From the NCBI GenBank assembly GCA_018287875.1, contig JAGVVL010000017.1, positions 1,984,001 through 2,048,000 of the forward strand: 64,000 nt of DNA, given 5' to 3'. Shown here one piece after another: positions 23,034 to 35,362 of this stretch. Positions within the stretch are counted from its first letter, which is position 1. Each line of letters opens with the position of its first letter. The translations under genes were made by a program, and so were the position numbers. The notes under the pieces were generated by a model. That model was not told where the DNA came from, ran no database searches, and worked only from the letters and a program-made list of their open reading frames with translations. This DNA comes from Nigrospora sphaerica. Its lineage: Eukaryota > Ascomycota > Sordariomycetes > Amphisphaeriales > Apiosporaceae.

Positions 23034-25188
23034 ATTTCAGTTAAGTGTAAGGAGAGGAAGTGGCGAGGAGGTCACCCTGCTCTCCGTACTACCCCAGTCG
23101 GGTGTGTCTTGGCAGGGAGAGAGACGGACGGAGCCCAGCAAAGCTCGGAAATTCCCACTTGTTTTTCGGGTTCGTACAAGGCTCGGTCGATGGAGTACGC
23201 AGCGTCCCGACAGAGGTTTGACTTAACAGCACCACTCACCAAGGGCTCCGATGCTCGGCGTCTTTATGTCGTGAGACCCCGCGCGTCTCGCCGTCGTCGG
23301 GATAGACTTTGCGGCCTCATCGCCGGTCGCGGGGCCCCGGGATGGGTTTGGTGGGTCTGGAGACCCGCGTGCGGACGACCGGAGAGAAAGCCGACTGACT
23401 TGACATGGGTGGGAGTGCTTTCTTGGTCGCCCTGCACCTGTCGCTCTCCCATTTCCTCGCTTTCAAAGATCGCATGGGAGGACTGTCACGGGAGGCAAAT
23501 GTACTAGCAGGAACGAAGCTTGACAAGAAGATGCCCTAATTAAACCTCCCATATCTAAAGGTGAGGAAGAGAGGGAAAGAAGAGATCCCCCCCAGCTTGG
23601 GCCGCACGCCGACCTCAGAAGGGGATCGGTGCACAGACCCTCTGTTCGGAGATAAGATAAGCCTGCCAGGCGCACACAGGTCTCACAAGAGCCTCCTCCC
23701 ATGGCCCATCCGTCTGAGCTGGCCCTTGCGTGGCTTGCAAGCGGACGTCAGCTGTATTGTCATTGTAGGTGTCAGGACGAGTGGATATGGCGATGGCATC
23801 CCATCCAGTCCGCCAGTCCCCGCGTATCCATAGCACCAAGGATGGCTGTGGGGATGCTGGAACCCGTGGAGGCGCCTATTCGTCTTTGGTCTCGCAGTGC
23901 CGTTATTGGGGACCATTCTTCTGAGTAGCCGGGAGATTAGTAGGTAGATATCCCAAAGATTCATACCCATCCTGTACTTAATATATCCCGTACGCGTAGA
24001 TCTGATTTCTCGCCTGATGGTGCGAGCAATCAGACGTGCCACCATCTTGATGGTACCTTAACCCATTACGCGTTCCGAAGGAATTCGACCACCAGGCACT
24101 CATAAGCCCCAACATTAGTGACTTCTGCCAATCCAGGTACCCAGCGTCTACTCACTGCGTCGTGTAACTTTCCGGCCGAGTTCGCATCCACTTTGGATGG
24201 CAACTGGTTTTGCAACTCGTCTGTCTTTTACCCGCCGGTCGTGGAAATCGTCCGGCCGGATTTCCGGATCGCCAGCGCTACCTTTGCCGTCACATCATAG
24301 AGTTGGCGGGCTCAGGTGCTGGCTTCGAATCCAAGTTTGGGGAAGATGGGCTAGGGCTGCTTGGCCAAAGCTTAGAGGTCCAAGGCCTGTATACTAAAGG
24401 TACCTAGGTACCTCGGACCAGCCGTGATGACGACGCTGCACGGAGTTAAAGGCCCTCGGCTTTTTCAACCAAGGCCGAGCCCTAATAATGAACACCAAGC
24501 TCCTCTACCGCCGACGGGTAGTGCCTTTTATGTCCGACCCAGCTCGCGCTTTCCCACCTATCCGAGCCGCGTCCCATGGCCTGCCATCTCTGCCCAAAGA
24601 CCGACCAACGCGGGGCAGTCTGTCGCTTCAGTGCACCATTACTAATGCGGGACTTTTGGGCAAAGTCGAAAAGTGATGCTGTTGCTCGTCAGTCGCATAA
24701 ATTGCGTGATATGGCCGTCGCGGGCTCTATCGCCCGCATAGGCTTGACCGACTATGATCTCCGATCCGAGCACCGGGATCATGACCCCTAGTAGTGACAC
24801 TAGTCCTTCTATATAGGTGTGTGTGGAATCCCCTGACAAGAAGAAGTAGGTGGCCAGCCAGCCATCCCGGCAATCAACACCAGTCGTATGCATGCAACCG
24901 ACCTGCCTCCTCATTATTTGTTTCGCACCTCCCTAACCCAGGAGAAAAAACATCCCCCTCCACTCCCGGCGGCTCCAAGACTCTGGGCACCGCCGACTAA
25001 ATCCCATTTTCCTCTTGGTACTGTCAAACCGGCACTAAAGGTCGTTTCTCCGCACGGCTACCGCGTCAAAAAAGGTTCTACGGAGCGTAGAGGTTTGAGT
25101 CGAAGGAGACCTTAACCCGCCAAGCATCCTGACCCACGCCTTCGGCTACCCTTCCCGGTAGAAAGGTACCGTGCCGGCCGCAGAAGAC
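23034..25188. other. Intergenic region with a 16-bp palindrome
   Basis: No gene supported. It contains the perfect palindrome at 24398-24413 and a TATATA-like sequence (tctatatagg, about 24808-24817) some 375 bases before the MFS transporter start, which may be its promoter. Confidence 0.45.
24398..24413. repeat. Perfect 16-bp palindrome aggtacctaggtacct
   Basis: The sequence reads the same on both strands and is built of GGTACC and CCTAGG. Related words occur at 6341-6372, 56570-56640 and 59590-59610. It may be a dispersed motif or a binding site; no function is assigned. Confidence 0.5.
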
Positions 25189-26586
25189 ATGGCGCCCCAG
25201 GCTGGGTACGATACGCCGGCGTCACAGACGACGCTCGAGAACACGGCAAATCTGCGTACACTCGACGCCGACAAGCAGCCCGCGGAAAATGCGCAACATG
25301 GCCCGGTGGCAGAGACCCACGCCTCCACGGCCTTGGCGGACAAGGAAGCAGCGCGACCTTTGGCGGCCGCGGCCGGCAGCGCCGTCCCGAACGGTGGCTT
25401 GCAGGCTTGGCTACAGGTCGCCGGCGCCTTCATGATCTTCTTCAACACGTGGGGCATCCTGAACACCTTCGGCGTCTTCCAGACGTACTACGAGACGGGC
25501 CAGCTCTTCCGCGAGTCCTCGTCCAACATCTCATGGATCGGCTCCATCCAGGCGTACTGTGTGCTCCTCGGCGGTCTCGTAACGGGCCCCATCTACGACA
25601 GCGGGTACCTCCGCTCGCTGCTCCTCGTCGGCGGCTTCGGCGTCGTCTTCGGCCACATGATGCTCTCGCTCGTCCACACCTACTGGCAGGCGCTGCTGGC
25701 CCAGGGCTTCTGCATCGGCTTCGGCGCCGGCTGCATGTTCGTGCCGGCCCTGGCCGTTCTGCCGACCTACTTCAACACGCGCCTGGGGCTCGCCATTGGC
25801 CTCAGCGCCGCCGGCAGCTCCTTCGGCGGCATCGTCTACCCCATCGTCTTCTACCGCCTTATCGACCAGATCGGCTTCGCCTGGAGCGTGCGCGTGCTCG
25901 GCTTCATCGCCCTCGCCACCATGCTCGTCCCCCTCTCCACCATGAAGCAGCGCGTGCGCCCACCGCGGGCCCGCGCCCTCATCGACGCCTCCGCCTTCAC
26001 CGACTGGCCCTACGTGACCTTCGTCGTGGGCACTCTGATCGGCTTCATCGGGCTCTACGTCATGTTATTCTACATCTCCTTCTATGCCCAGGCCCAGGGC
26101 ATCACCAATGCCTCGCTCTCCTTCTACCTCGTAGCCATCCTCAACGCCACCTCCATGTTTGGCCGGACGCTGCCCAACGCGTTGGCTGACAAGACGGGCC
26201 CGCTCAACCTGATTATCCCCGGTGCCTTAATTTGTGGCGTCCTGAATTTCGCAATGATCCGTGTCCATAACGTGGGCGGCATTGTCGTCATGGCTCTTAT
26301 CTTTGGATTTTTCTCGGGCGTCTTCATTGCACTGCCCCCCCTTCTTTTCGTCGCCCTGACCCAGGACAAGTCGAAGATCGGTACCAGGATGGGTATGGGT
26401 TTCGCCTGCATAGGCCTAGGGGCTCTGATCGGAGGCCCTGGTGCGGGGGCTATTCTCGGCAACGGCGAGAATATGCAATGGACGGGAGTCTGGGTGTTTG
26501 GCGGTGTTGCCAACATAGTCGCCGCGTTCATCTACAGTGGTCTGAGGGTTTCTAGGGTTGGGTTGAAGCTGAAGGTCAAAGTATAG
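25189..26586 (+). CDS. MFS transporter, monocarboxylate-transporter-like
   Basis: Single exon, 465 aa from the first ATG at 25189. A hydrophilic N-terminal region of about 65 residues precedes twelve predicted helices. Family features visible: GGLQAWLQVAGAFMIFFNTWG (start of helix 1, with the typical GG-AW-V-GAF pattern), FGVFQTYYE after it, SWIGSIQAY before helix 2, and GLAIGLSAAGSSFGG in helix 5. Fungal members import monocarboxylates or unknown organic acids; several are linked to secondary metabolite clusters, but no such cluster is visible here. Probably in the plasma membrane. The substrate is not readable. Confidence 0.9.
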   Translation: MAPQAGYDTPASQTTLENTANLRTLDADKQPAENAQHGPVAETHASTALADKEAARPLAAAAGSAVPNGGLQAWLQVAGAFMIFFNTWGILNTFGVFQTYYETGQLFRESSSNISWIGSIQAYCVLLGGLVTGPIYDSGYLRSLLLVGGFGVVFGHMMLSLVHTYWQALLAQGFCIGFGAGCMFVPALAVLPTYFNTRLGLAIGLSAAGSSFGGIVYPIVFYRLIDQIGFAWSVRVLGFIALATMLVPLSTMKQRVRPPRARALIDASAFTDWPYVTFVVGTLIGFIGLYVMLFYISFYAQAQGITNASLSFYLVAILNATSMFGRTLPNALADKTGPLNLIIPGALICGVLNFAMIRVHNVGGIVVMALIFGFFSGVFIALPPLLFVALTQDKSKIGTRMGMGFACIGLGALIGGPGAGAILGNGENMQWTGVWVFGGVANIVAAFIYSGLRVSRVGLKLKVKV

Positions 26587-27107
26587 TGACGAAAGGGCGG
26601 CGACACGAACTCCCGCACACGCTTTTGCACACGGATGGCCTACATGCTACGATTTAATCCCATTTTCATAGAGCGAACGGCTTGCAGCTTTTCAAACCAA
26701 CATACACCCCACGTGACGCGACAGCATGCTTCCGTTCGATACTGTACAGTTTGGCGTTGTCACGTGAGTGCTTGTCCAGTGTGAACCGCCAGGGTGAGCA
26801 TTACTCGATCCGGTGCAACTGTACGACGTGATGCCACATAAGGCGCAGCGCGTCGTGGCTAGAGAGTGCTAAGCACGGGATTTAGGTTTCGGAGGAAAGC
26901 GATGAGGAGCGAGTGAAGAGTGAAGACGATGCTGCCCCGCCATTGACCACCCGCAAACTGTACAGCCCGCCATCCATGCAGTAGAAGTCACTTTACGGAC
27001 ACTCAGGGCCGACCGAACAGCACCATCCATAGGGCGACGACGATCGCACCTGGCGGAAATAGTCATAGTCGCTGGCGCGCTTCACATTTCGGGAGACACG
27101 AGCCATC
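26587..27107. other. Intergenic region
   Basis: Holds the 3' UTR of the MFS gene and the promoter of the next gene; two cacgtg-like elements (around 26711 and 26761, cacgtgac and cacgtgag) are present. No gene seen. Confidence 0.45.
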
Positions 27108-28534
27108 ATGACGGCGGCTCAGCCTTTTGATCTCAATGGCGCTGTTTCGGCCTTCTCCATCACTCTGGTCAGGGATCAAATCACGCAGCTCAAGAACGAG
27201 TACGAAAAGGAGCTGGAGCTGGACGCCGTGCAGATCCGAGACTTGTTACGGCAGGTCGACCAGAAGCGCCTCCGGTTCTACGGGGACAAGCAGCGGCTCC
27301 TGAACGACTTGCGAACAACTCTGAGCTCGATTCAGGCCGACAGCGACACCATCGACGCTACCACTTCGGAGCTGGATAAATTGACGCCCGCATGGCTGGC
27401 TATCATTCCGGCCGCAGCATCGCTGGCTCGACAACCGCCGACCCCGGCGGCGCCGACGCCTTCATTCAGCGGCACGGATGCCCAGGACGCAACCGTAGGG
27501 ACTGACGAGCCCGGTTCCAAGCGACTTCAGGAAGAAACCGAGACGGACGAGCGCCCCGAAAAGAAGGCCAAATTCGGTAGTTGCGAGGTCCGTCATCTAT
27601 CGAGTGCCCACTCGGGGTCTCGGGCCTTCCAGCTGGTTCAGGACGAGGACGGGACGGGGGCGGCCGAGCCCGGCATACCCAGAAAGCTGTGTATGAGTGA
27701 GCTTGATAGAATCGAGTGTGTCTTTACACACTCCGAAAAGGAAGGTTTCTGGGTCGTCCGCTGCCCGGCCGATGACTGCACGCTCCGGATTTCCGATCGC
27801 TCGCCTTTCGAGAACCGGAGCGCTTTTAACCACTTCAACTCGCGGCACTTACGCCAGACAGAGACGGAGGAGTCCATTTTCAACCAATATGCCTACGAGG
27901 GTGAGGTGACAACGTGTCGGGCGTCTCAGGTGGCGTGGTGCTGACGAAGTGTTTAGTTGAGGATGCCACGGTAGATGCCGTGGCCTCGCGTTACGATGGG
28001 GGCGACATACCAGAATGTGGGAGCCGACCCCTTTTATACAGCGGGCAAAACCAGCTATTGACGTTTTTTTCAGGCACACCCAGTCGCGAAATTCCCGTTT
28101 CCACGCCAGGTTCCATTGCATTGCCGCCGCCGCGCAAAGCACGTCGCTCGGCTGTAGAAATGTTGTTGGATGCAACAACAAGCGAAAGCGAGTCCGAAAA
28201 CACACCCGACAACTCGCACCACAACCTGCGCCAACGACCAAAGCCTTCTTACGTGAGCATTTCCAAAGGTCGGATGTCATCCGTGTCGGACGACCTGTCC
28301 CAGGTGAGTATGCATTCGCCCGGTCACGTGGCCGAGGGCTTAGCTAAGTGAGCGTACTGGAGACCGAGGGGAGCAAATCTCTGCGAATCAAGCCGACCGG
28401 ACCACGAAAGAGCAAGTCTTCCGGGCTCTACAAGTAAGCTCCCTTTTTAATGACGGGTGGCATTGGTTGACACGTTTTACCCCAGGCCATTCGGCCATAC
28501 GGGAGAGTGGCCGCGGCGATCAGCTCCGGCCTAA
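27108..28534 (+). CDS. Uncharacterised protein with N-terminal coiled coil and C2H2-like zinc-binding motif
   Basis: Exons 27108-27900, 27957-28016, 28074-28303, 28363-28433, 28486-28534; 400 aa. Residues about 20-70 (ITQLKNEYEKELELDAVQIR and following) are a coiled coil. After a Pro/Ala/Thr-rich linker and a basic patch (RPEKKAKF), residues about 205-250 carry C-x4-C ... H-x4-H (CPADDC and HFNSRH), a zinc-finger-like arrangement. The C-terminal part is rich in Ser, Arg and Lys (RQRPKPSYVSISKG) and ends GEWPRRSAPA. I do not recognise the family; it resembles nuclear regulators. Introns 1, 3 and 4 are needed for the frame. The intron 28017-28073 has 57 nt, a multiple of three, and has no stop, so the retained form also codes. 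Confidence 0.75.
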
Positions 28535-31500
28535 GGAGTTGGGTCCATAACACACGATGACTCCTAATGGTGTCAAGTCAGGGAGCATGGCGAAGAATTG
28601 GAATTCCGAACGGGAAATCTTGACGCCATCTTTAGGCACGCTCCACTATTGGTTGTATCCTTGTGTACTAGCTGGAGAGCTGGAACAGACACGCTCATTT
28701 GATAGGAAAAGGGGAGAAGTCAGTGCTCCAAGTGACGGGGGAGGGCCAGTGATTGGCATGAGTAGGTCCTGGAGACAAGGAACTGCTTATGTAAATATTC
28801 CATTTATGTAGGTATTTCACAATAACCGGAGCCTGCTTACGGGCGTCATGGGAGAGACGTACTGAGAAATTCGTGCAAGTCGACAGGGGCAAGAGAAATT
28901 TGCAAGCTGGAAGAAACGGGCCCTGGGCGAATATCTAGAGGCCAAATGAAAGGCGCGGGACTCGGGGCCTTACTTCGCTATCTCTTCCTTCTTTCTTAGA
29001 CAGGTGCCACTAAAAGACCGAGTAGCATACACGGTACGACCAAGCAAGGCAGTGTGGTCTTTAGTAGTACATATTCAGGATGCTGGACAGTTTCTACCGT
29101 GGGATTTGATGAAATGTGTAATCCCAATGGGCAGGATATACGACCACCCTGTAGCCTAGGTAGGCAGCAGCGATGCTGCTCACACCACATGCTGCCAATA
29201 CGTATTCGTGTTGTCCCCCGTGGAAAATCATGACCCAGTGCCCTCCAGGAGGCAGAGCAAACCCCGAGGGGTCCCAGAACGTGCCAATATCCCGCGTTTC
29301 CCGCCGGCCGTTGCGAAAGCACCGAGTTCTGGTAGTATAGGTACTTACCCAGCTTGAGGGGCTTCTGGGAGGCGTGTACCTTTGAGAACCCCTCCGCAGG
29401 ACATTTCCAAATTGACCATGTAGGCCGACGCTCTTGGTTCGTGTTGCGATCCTGCCGCTCGATGTTCAGCTGCCCCCGGTGGAATGTCCAAACTCCCTGG
29501 GGCTTCTGCTTACTCGCTCTTCGCTTCTTGTCTGCGTGCTGCTGTGTCGACCATCTGCTGTTGATCTGGGCCTGGCCAGGCGCCGCCTTTCCATGGCCCT
29601 CGCTTAAGATGGCCGTGACGCGTTCTCGCCCTTGGTATTGTGTTTGGTAAAAGCAAGCATCCCTCCTTCCCACCAAGTACGACGGGTCGCCCGCTCGGCT
29701 GAACACGGCTGCTGAACAGTTCCGCCATCGCCACTTATCCCGGCTCATACTCGCTCGCATTCCAGCAGCACCGCCACGCGGAGGAGTCACACGCTGGGCT
29801 CTCAAGGGGTGGGGGACGCGGGGGTCCCGCCCGAGGGCGCCGTCTGAATGGGACACGCCGAGCTTCCAGCTTAGGCATCTGCATCTATTGTTACGTAGAA
29901 GATTCCGCTCAGGCTTCCACGAGCTGAGCTTACCCCGAAAACCGAGGCGCCCAGAACGATGTGATGTCCCATAGGTGGATCCCTGGGTAGAGGGCTTCCT
30001 GGGCAGAGGGCCCGAGACGAACCCACCGCCCTACCGGCGCGGCGGGGCGGCGATGCTCGAGGTACTTATCCCAGTGGTCAATGTGCGCAGTACACGAAAG
30101 GACGCGACGACACCAGTGCTGAGTCAGAAGCACCCGGGGACAGGGAGGCCCCTTGCCGGCAGCGACGAATCGCAGCGGCCAAACGTTGCACATTCCGAGG
30201 GGAGGGGCGCTGACAAACCCGCTCGAGGGCTCTGTTGAGGCGGAACGGCTGGCTCATCGTATTGAAGAAGGGTCGCCGGAAAGACGGGCCTGTCGGGGCC
30301 CCGTCTATCTGCAGGTGTTGGCCCGTTCGCGATGGCGGCCGGGTGGGGGGCCGACATCCCTTGTTGTTTTATGAGCATCGTGTACCCGTCGGGGACGTGC
30401 ATCTTGACACCCTGGGAGGGTGGACCCCCAAAAGCAAGCTGACTCCCTCCCGCCAGCCACTACATACCTCATCCGAACGCTCGTCGTAAATCCTGCCATG
30501 CAACCGTCATCCTTCTGCGATCTCGTGTCCCACAGCCCCAGGAAAAAAACGCCGTGGCCCACCGGGCTAACCGAACCGCCGGATTCCCGGTGGCCGTGGC
30601 TGAGGATGCACAACAGCAGCGGAAGCCAATAACGCAAGAACCCGGCCGTCCTTGCCAGTAAAGACACTGCAGCAACACACCGAGGCAAAAGTGCATATGC
30701 AGTGGCCAAGTGGCTTGGGAGGTGCACGATTGGTCCGACGCTGTTCCTGCAGGACGTGTTATCGAAGGTTCGTCGATGCCCGCCGAGCGGCCATCGTACG
30801 ACCGCACACGCACCGGTCCTCAAATTTGTGACGATCACATCCCCGTTCTCACCCACGCCTGCTTCCGTTTGGGCCTCTGCACGGTGATGGATACGTAGCG
30901 GCACCGTGGGAGCGCCAGCGCGATGTACCATTTGCGGTAGGTCGCCTATGCAGTTCGGTAGTGTGGGCTGCGGCCTCGAAGACGCTTTTGAGGGCCGGCC
31001 ACCGGTGGGCTTTACGAGATGCTGATACACGACGCGCCTGCAGCCATGTTGACTTGCAGTTAAAAGGACAGCGGGCGACGCAGGCGGCCGAGCGGTGCCT
31101 GTATCGACGCGGTAATCCCCCCCCCCCCCCAAAAAAAACCTCAAGACGCCATCCCCCGCCGATCCGCCTGCTTGTCTGGCTGCTGCTGCTGCATTGCAAA
31201 AAGGCGTCTGCACGAGGGCCACTTGGCGGCTGAACACGGGGACATCGTGGCGTCGGTGCTGACCGGGGGTGCACGAATGGGGGGGAGGACATGAGGGCAC
31301 ACAAGAGCGATCGTGGGCGCTGTCCCCATGGGCAGGAAGCGGCTTTTGACGGTAGCACCACCTAGCACCGCGGCTAGGGTAGAGCCACGGGGGCCATTGC
31401 GTTTACGTTTAGGGATTAGGGAGCATGGGATAGGCGCGACGTGCGAGCTGAAAAATGAATAACAAAAGGAGCTGCGAGGTAGACGGTATCTTCCCGTCCC

Positions 31501-32052
31501 CGGTGCGCGATGCTGCGCTCAAAAGAAGGGTCTAGGGTCTAGCGCATCCAGTCTCGAGCGGTTGGGACAAAAGCGACGGGCGGGATGGAGGTAAAAACAA
31601 ACCAAGAAAAGTAAATAAACGCAATGCGGCTCCGCGCGAGGGAGCGGAAGCGAGGGAGGGAAGACGCGACGGTTTCGCGCGGGACAGGCCGAAGCTTGTC
31701 TGCATCGAAGCGCAATCACTTAGTGGCCTACGCTGTTGGGACCGAGACGTCTATTGCTGGAAGAACAGTTCGCCTACGCGGACGGATTCATTGCCGTGAT
31801 TAGCGAACACCCCTCCTCCAAAACTCGGCTGTCCCGTGGGCTGGGACGGGCCAGGACGACACACACCCGCTCGGAGGCGAGGGCGAGAGCGGACTGACGG
31901 GATCGGGTCTCGTGCCGACTGGGCCGCCCTGTCATACCACCCACCCTCGCCTAGGATACAGCCACTGGCAGCGAAGCTGAGGCTCCCCCCCCAAAATCAC
32001 CATCACATGAGATTCCTCGGTGACTAACAGTGGGAGGGAGAGCTTGGGGGGA

Positions 32053-32119
32053 GCATGGGGGAGGTACATGGGGGAGGTACATGGGGGGAGGGACATGGGG
32101 CAGGGACATGGGGGGAGGG
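32053..32119 (+). repeat. G-rich minisatellite, about five copies of a 13-14 nt unit
   Basis: The unit acatgggggaggt (variants with one more G, or aggg/caggg endings) repeats about five times in tandem. Each unit has a run of 4-6 G, so the G strand could form quadruplexes. Confidence 0.8.
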
Positions 32120-35100
32120 CCGGTTCGGCTCAACCCACCCACCAGGCAGCAGGAATTGTCCGAGGCCCCTCTATCGCGATCAGCTAGGAGAAGTCGATCC
32201 CCTGCTTCGCCATTCATGATGAGTGGGCGGCGGTGATGAGTACATACAAACGGTTGAGAGCCTAACAACTGCATGCATCTAGGAACGAGGAGGGTCATAC
32301 GAGCGATGGTATGATTTCCGGTCTCTCTTGTCGATATACTTATTTGTTTCCTCTCTGTGCGGACTGACTGCTCCGCTGGCCCGCCAAGAGAGCTCGGTTG
32401 GCGGCAGCAGAAGCGAGGGATGGAGATGCCTGCATTCACCATGTCCACAGCGATGATGGGCAAATTTGCATGTAGAGTGGTTGCAAAGCTTAACCGCATC
32501 CTGGGTTGCCTGACCTCGCCGCACATCAGCGAGACAACCTGGTAGAGAAAGACCAAAGCATCGCGGTATGTAACCCAAGACAAGCGAGAGTTGGGTCCCT
32601 CCGATCGTCGACGTATCCACATCCACAGCCCTGCCACTGCTAGGTGCGTATATGAGCATCACTGCCCGTTCCAGCCGTACAGAACCCGGGCGAATGACAG
32701 CGATGGGACGGGTCCAGACTCTTTTTCGGCTACCTGACGCCACAGCTGGATTTCCAGCAGCTTGGTAACAACGAAACATCCCGTGGCCCTGGCACCCACG
32801 GCTGGGCCGGAAGGTGGGATGGAACGTGGCAGCGCATTGTTCTCGCATCGTGTCAGCCGTATCCAAATGTAGCCCATCACCAACTGAGATTTGCGCCGCC
32901 CATGCGCACCATCTCTTGGCACCACCACTCTAAATCCACCCAGCAGCCGCAATCGCTTCCTCTCACTGGCCCGTCCGCCGACATACATTGAACAGCACAT
33001 CCGAATCCCTTCCCGACCATCTCGCTTCAGTGCTGACGGCCGGCTTCCGGAGGCCCAGCCCAACAATCTGCCCACCGCCGGCTCGTACGGAAAGAAAAAA
33101 AAAACATCCAGAGCTCTCCGCCCTCGTCGTCTGCCTATCCGCTATCTGGGCTCCATGCCTCGTCTCACTGCGTCACCGGCCCCACCGCGCCAAAAGCCGT
33201 ATATCAGGACGTATGTAAGTACTCGCATACCAAATCTACCTCACTGTGTACCCTACCGCTGCTTGGCCCTCATGCAAATCAAAAGCGGTTACACGACATC
33301 GGTAGAGCTACCTATAATATCAACTCCCCATGACCTTAACAGGCCGACGCCAGCCCTAGTGGGACCCCTTGGGACGAATGGACTTCTCGAGATTTTGGCC
33401 CTAGGGAGATGCCGGGAGGGTGGAATTTAAATTTAGCACGCGGCAGCGACGGCGCCTTCAACGACTTTCTACCTGTCGATTGGCTACCAGTCAAGTGGCC
33501 CAGCTCCGTCACTGGCTGGTGAGGAGCAAGACGGGACCCGGGCGGAGGGCCTGCTCACCCGTCTGCGCCGAGCCCTCATTTCTTTTGGTCTGCCTGGTCC
33601 AGCCGACCCAGGCGGTGAATATCACTGGGTTGCTGTTCCTGCAGGCCCTGATGCCTAGTTCATGCGGAATTCGGCATAGAATCAGCGGCTGCTCGAGCTA
33701 TGGCTCCACGATGCTCGCTTCGCGAACCTTCACCTTCCCAAAAAGGCAGCATCTTGCACCCAGTTGCCTGCGTCTCAAGCCTCTATTCGGATCCTACACT
33801 GATGAGGTCGCCCTACGCCGGGTCACTGAGCTTTCTTTTTCCCCAAGCAGTTGCATCTACGGGATTTGGAAGTTATGTAACCATCACATAAACACTCCTG
33901 CCTGATTCTCGTACCCAAATACATGAGGAGCCACTTGCCGAACCCCCATGCCGCCCGCGCCTTGTTGTCTGACGGCGAGTGACTGGGAAGGGCGCAGGCT
34001 GACACTCCTCTTTTGGCGTTGAGGCTCGTACAGCGGCCCCGTCACTTGCCCCCCCCCCCCCCCTCTCCCCCTCCTTTACTGGTCTTGCTCTATAACTCTT
34101 CCATAGCAACCTGGTATGGCTGCTAGCCGTTTTGGTGGTAGCCTCAAGCATTTTGGGGGGGGTACCGTGGCCGACGTCATCCCCCCTACCCTTGACTCTC
34201 GCGGCGTCCCGGCCACACCACCTGGGTGAAAGCTCGCTCTGCGCCTGCGGGAGCCCCCAACATCTCGATCAACGTAGGGCAGTTCATGTATAGCTCTTTC
34301 TATCTATTTGGGTTTCTGCTGCCAAGCCGCGTTGGCCGCGAGGGGGCCCTCACCTCTGACTAGACGAATCAGTGGTTTCGTTCTCGAAGGGGTCTGCACA
34401 GCCTGGCGCTATCAAAAACTACCCTATACTTGTGGTTGTGGCTTGGGAACCTGTTCGCCTCTAAACGGCCCCCCTTCGATCAGAGTAGCACAAGGTGATA
34501 CCGGGGTAGGGGGAGGACAGCAGCTGGTCCTCCTCCGTCCGTCATCACGCCTGGTCAGCGAAGCAACGGCAAATACAGACGAATAACAGGCTGTCTCTCG
34601 CCAGGCCCCCCGACTCTTCGGTCAGATGAAGAAAGCCCAACGCGTTGGCGATGCTGTATGTCATCAGTCGAGTCACGACAACCCTCGGAATCCCTGTCGT
34701 CGCATGCCCGTGTTCTCGTTCACGCCATTTCTTTTCAGGAGCGCCTCTTTTCGCGAGCTATCGATCCCGGCCCCTGGTCTTATGAGCTCCCGGGTTCCTT
34801 CACGGCCGCCCTCGGTGAGTGTCGAACTGGCAGGCAACCAATCATCCAACGTCAGGTTTCGTACTCGCCGTGGGCAGGCTACCAAAACCTTGCACTTTCC
34901 GCAGTCGTCTGCCCCGCGGTGGCTTTCTCACGGCACCACCCACCCTATCCCATGATACGAAGAAGTTGGCTAATGTCATCTTCTTTTGGCGCCCATTGGG
35001 TGTCCCCCTGCCTGTACTCCTGACCATCCCTCCCCCCACGACCCACCATGGTGGGAGGCGAAGCTGGCCGATGCTGAAGTCAGCATCGTGCCTGAGCTGA

Positions 35101-35150
35101 ACGCTCGACACGGGCGTGATGTATCATACCAGGCCCCTTGGCCAGTGCCA

Positions 35151-35157
35151 TATAAAG
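35151..35157 (+). promoter_or_regulatory. TATA box of the laccase gene
   Basis: tataaag lies 212 bases before the laccase ATG and is followed by a long CT-rich leader, consistent with a strongly inducible secreted-enzyme gene. Confidence 0.55.
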
Positions 35158-35362
35158 ACCGGCGATGGCCTCCATTCTAACATCCTTCTTGTCGTACCAA
35201 CATCGCCACGGCACTCCCGCATCTCCATCCAACCGGGTGGTTTCCTTACGACTCTCGCTAGCCCCTGGCTCGTCCATCTGTTGTTCTGCTCCCTCTGTCC
35301 CCCATCATATATCTCCCCGAACCTTTGTCACTTCCTCGTGGCCAGTGAGAGAGCTACACATC

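Larger units (their letters stand above)
28535..35362. other. Long gene-poor region with minisatellite and homopolymer tracts
   Basis: About 6.8 kb with no gene I can support. It holds a C14 tract followed by A8 (31117-31138), a G-rich minisatellite (32053-32119), a C15 tract (34049-34063) and, at its right end, the laccase promoter. Two long minus-strand open frames (28996-29856, 286 codons; 30305-31300, 331 codons) have no recognisable domain, and their composition looks non-coding. Confidence 0.45.

Noticed and set aside
31117..31138. C14-A8 tract, with similar C tracts at 34049 and 41078
   Set aside because: Noted as homopolymers only; they may also have length errors from sequencing, so no biological claim is made.
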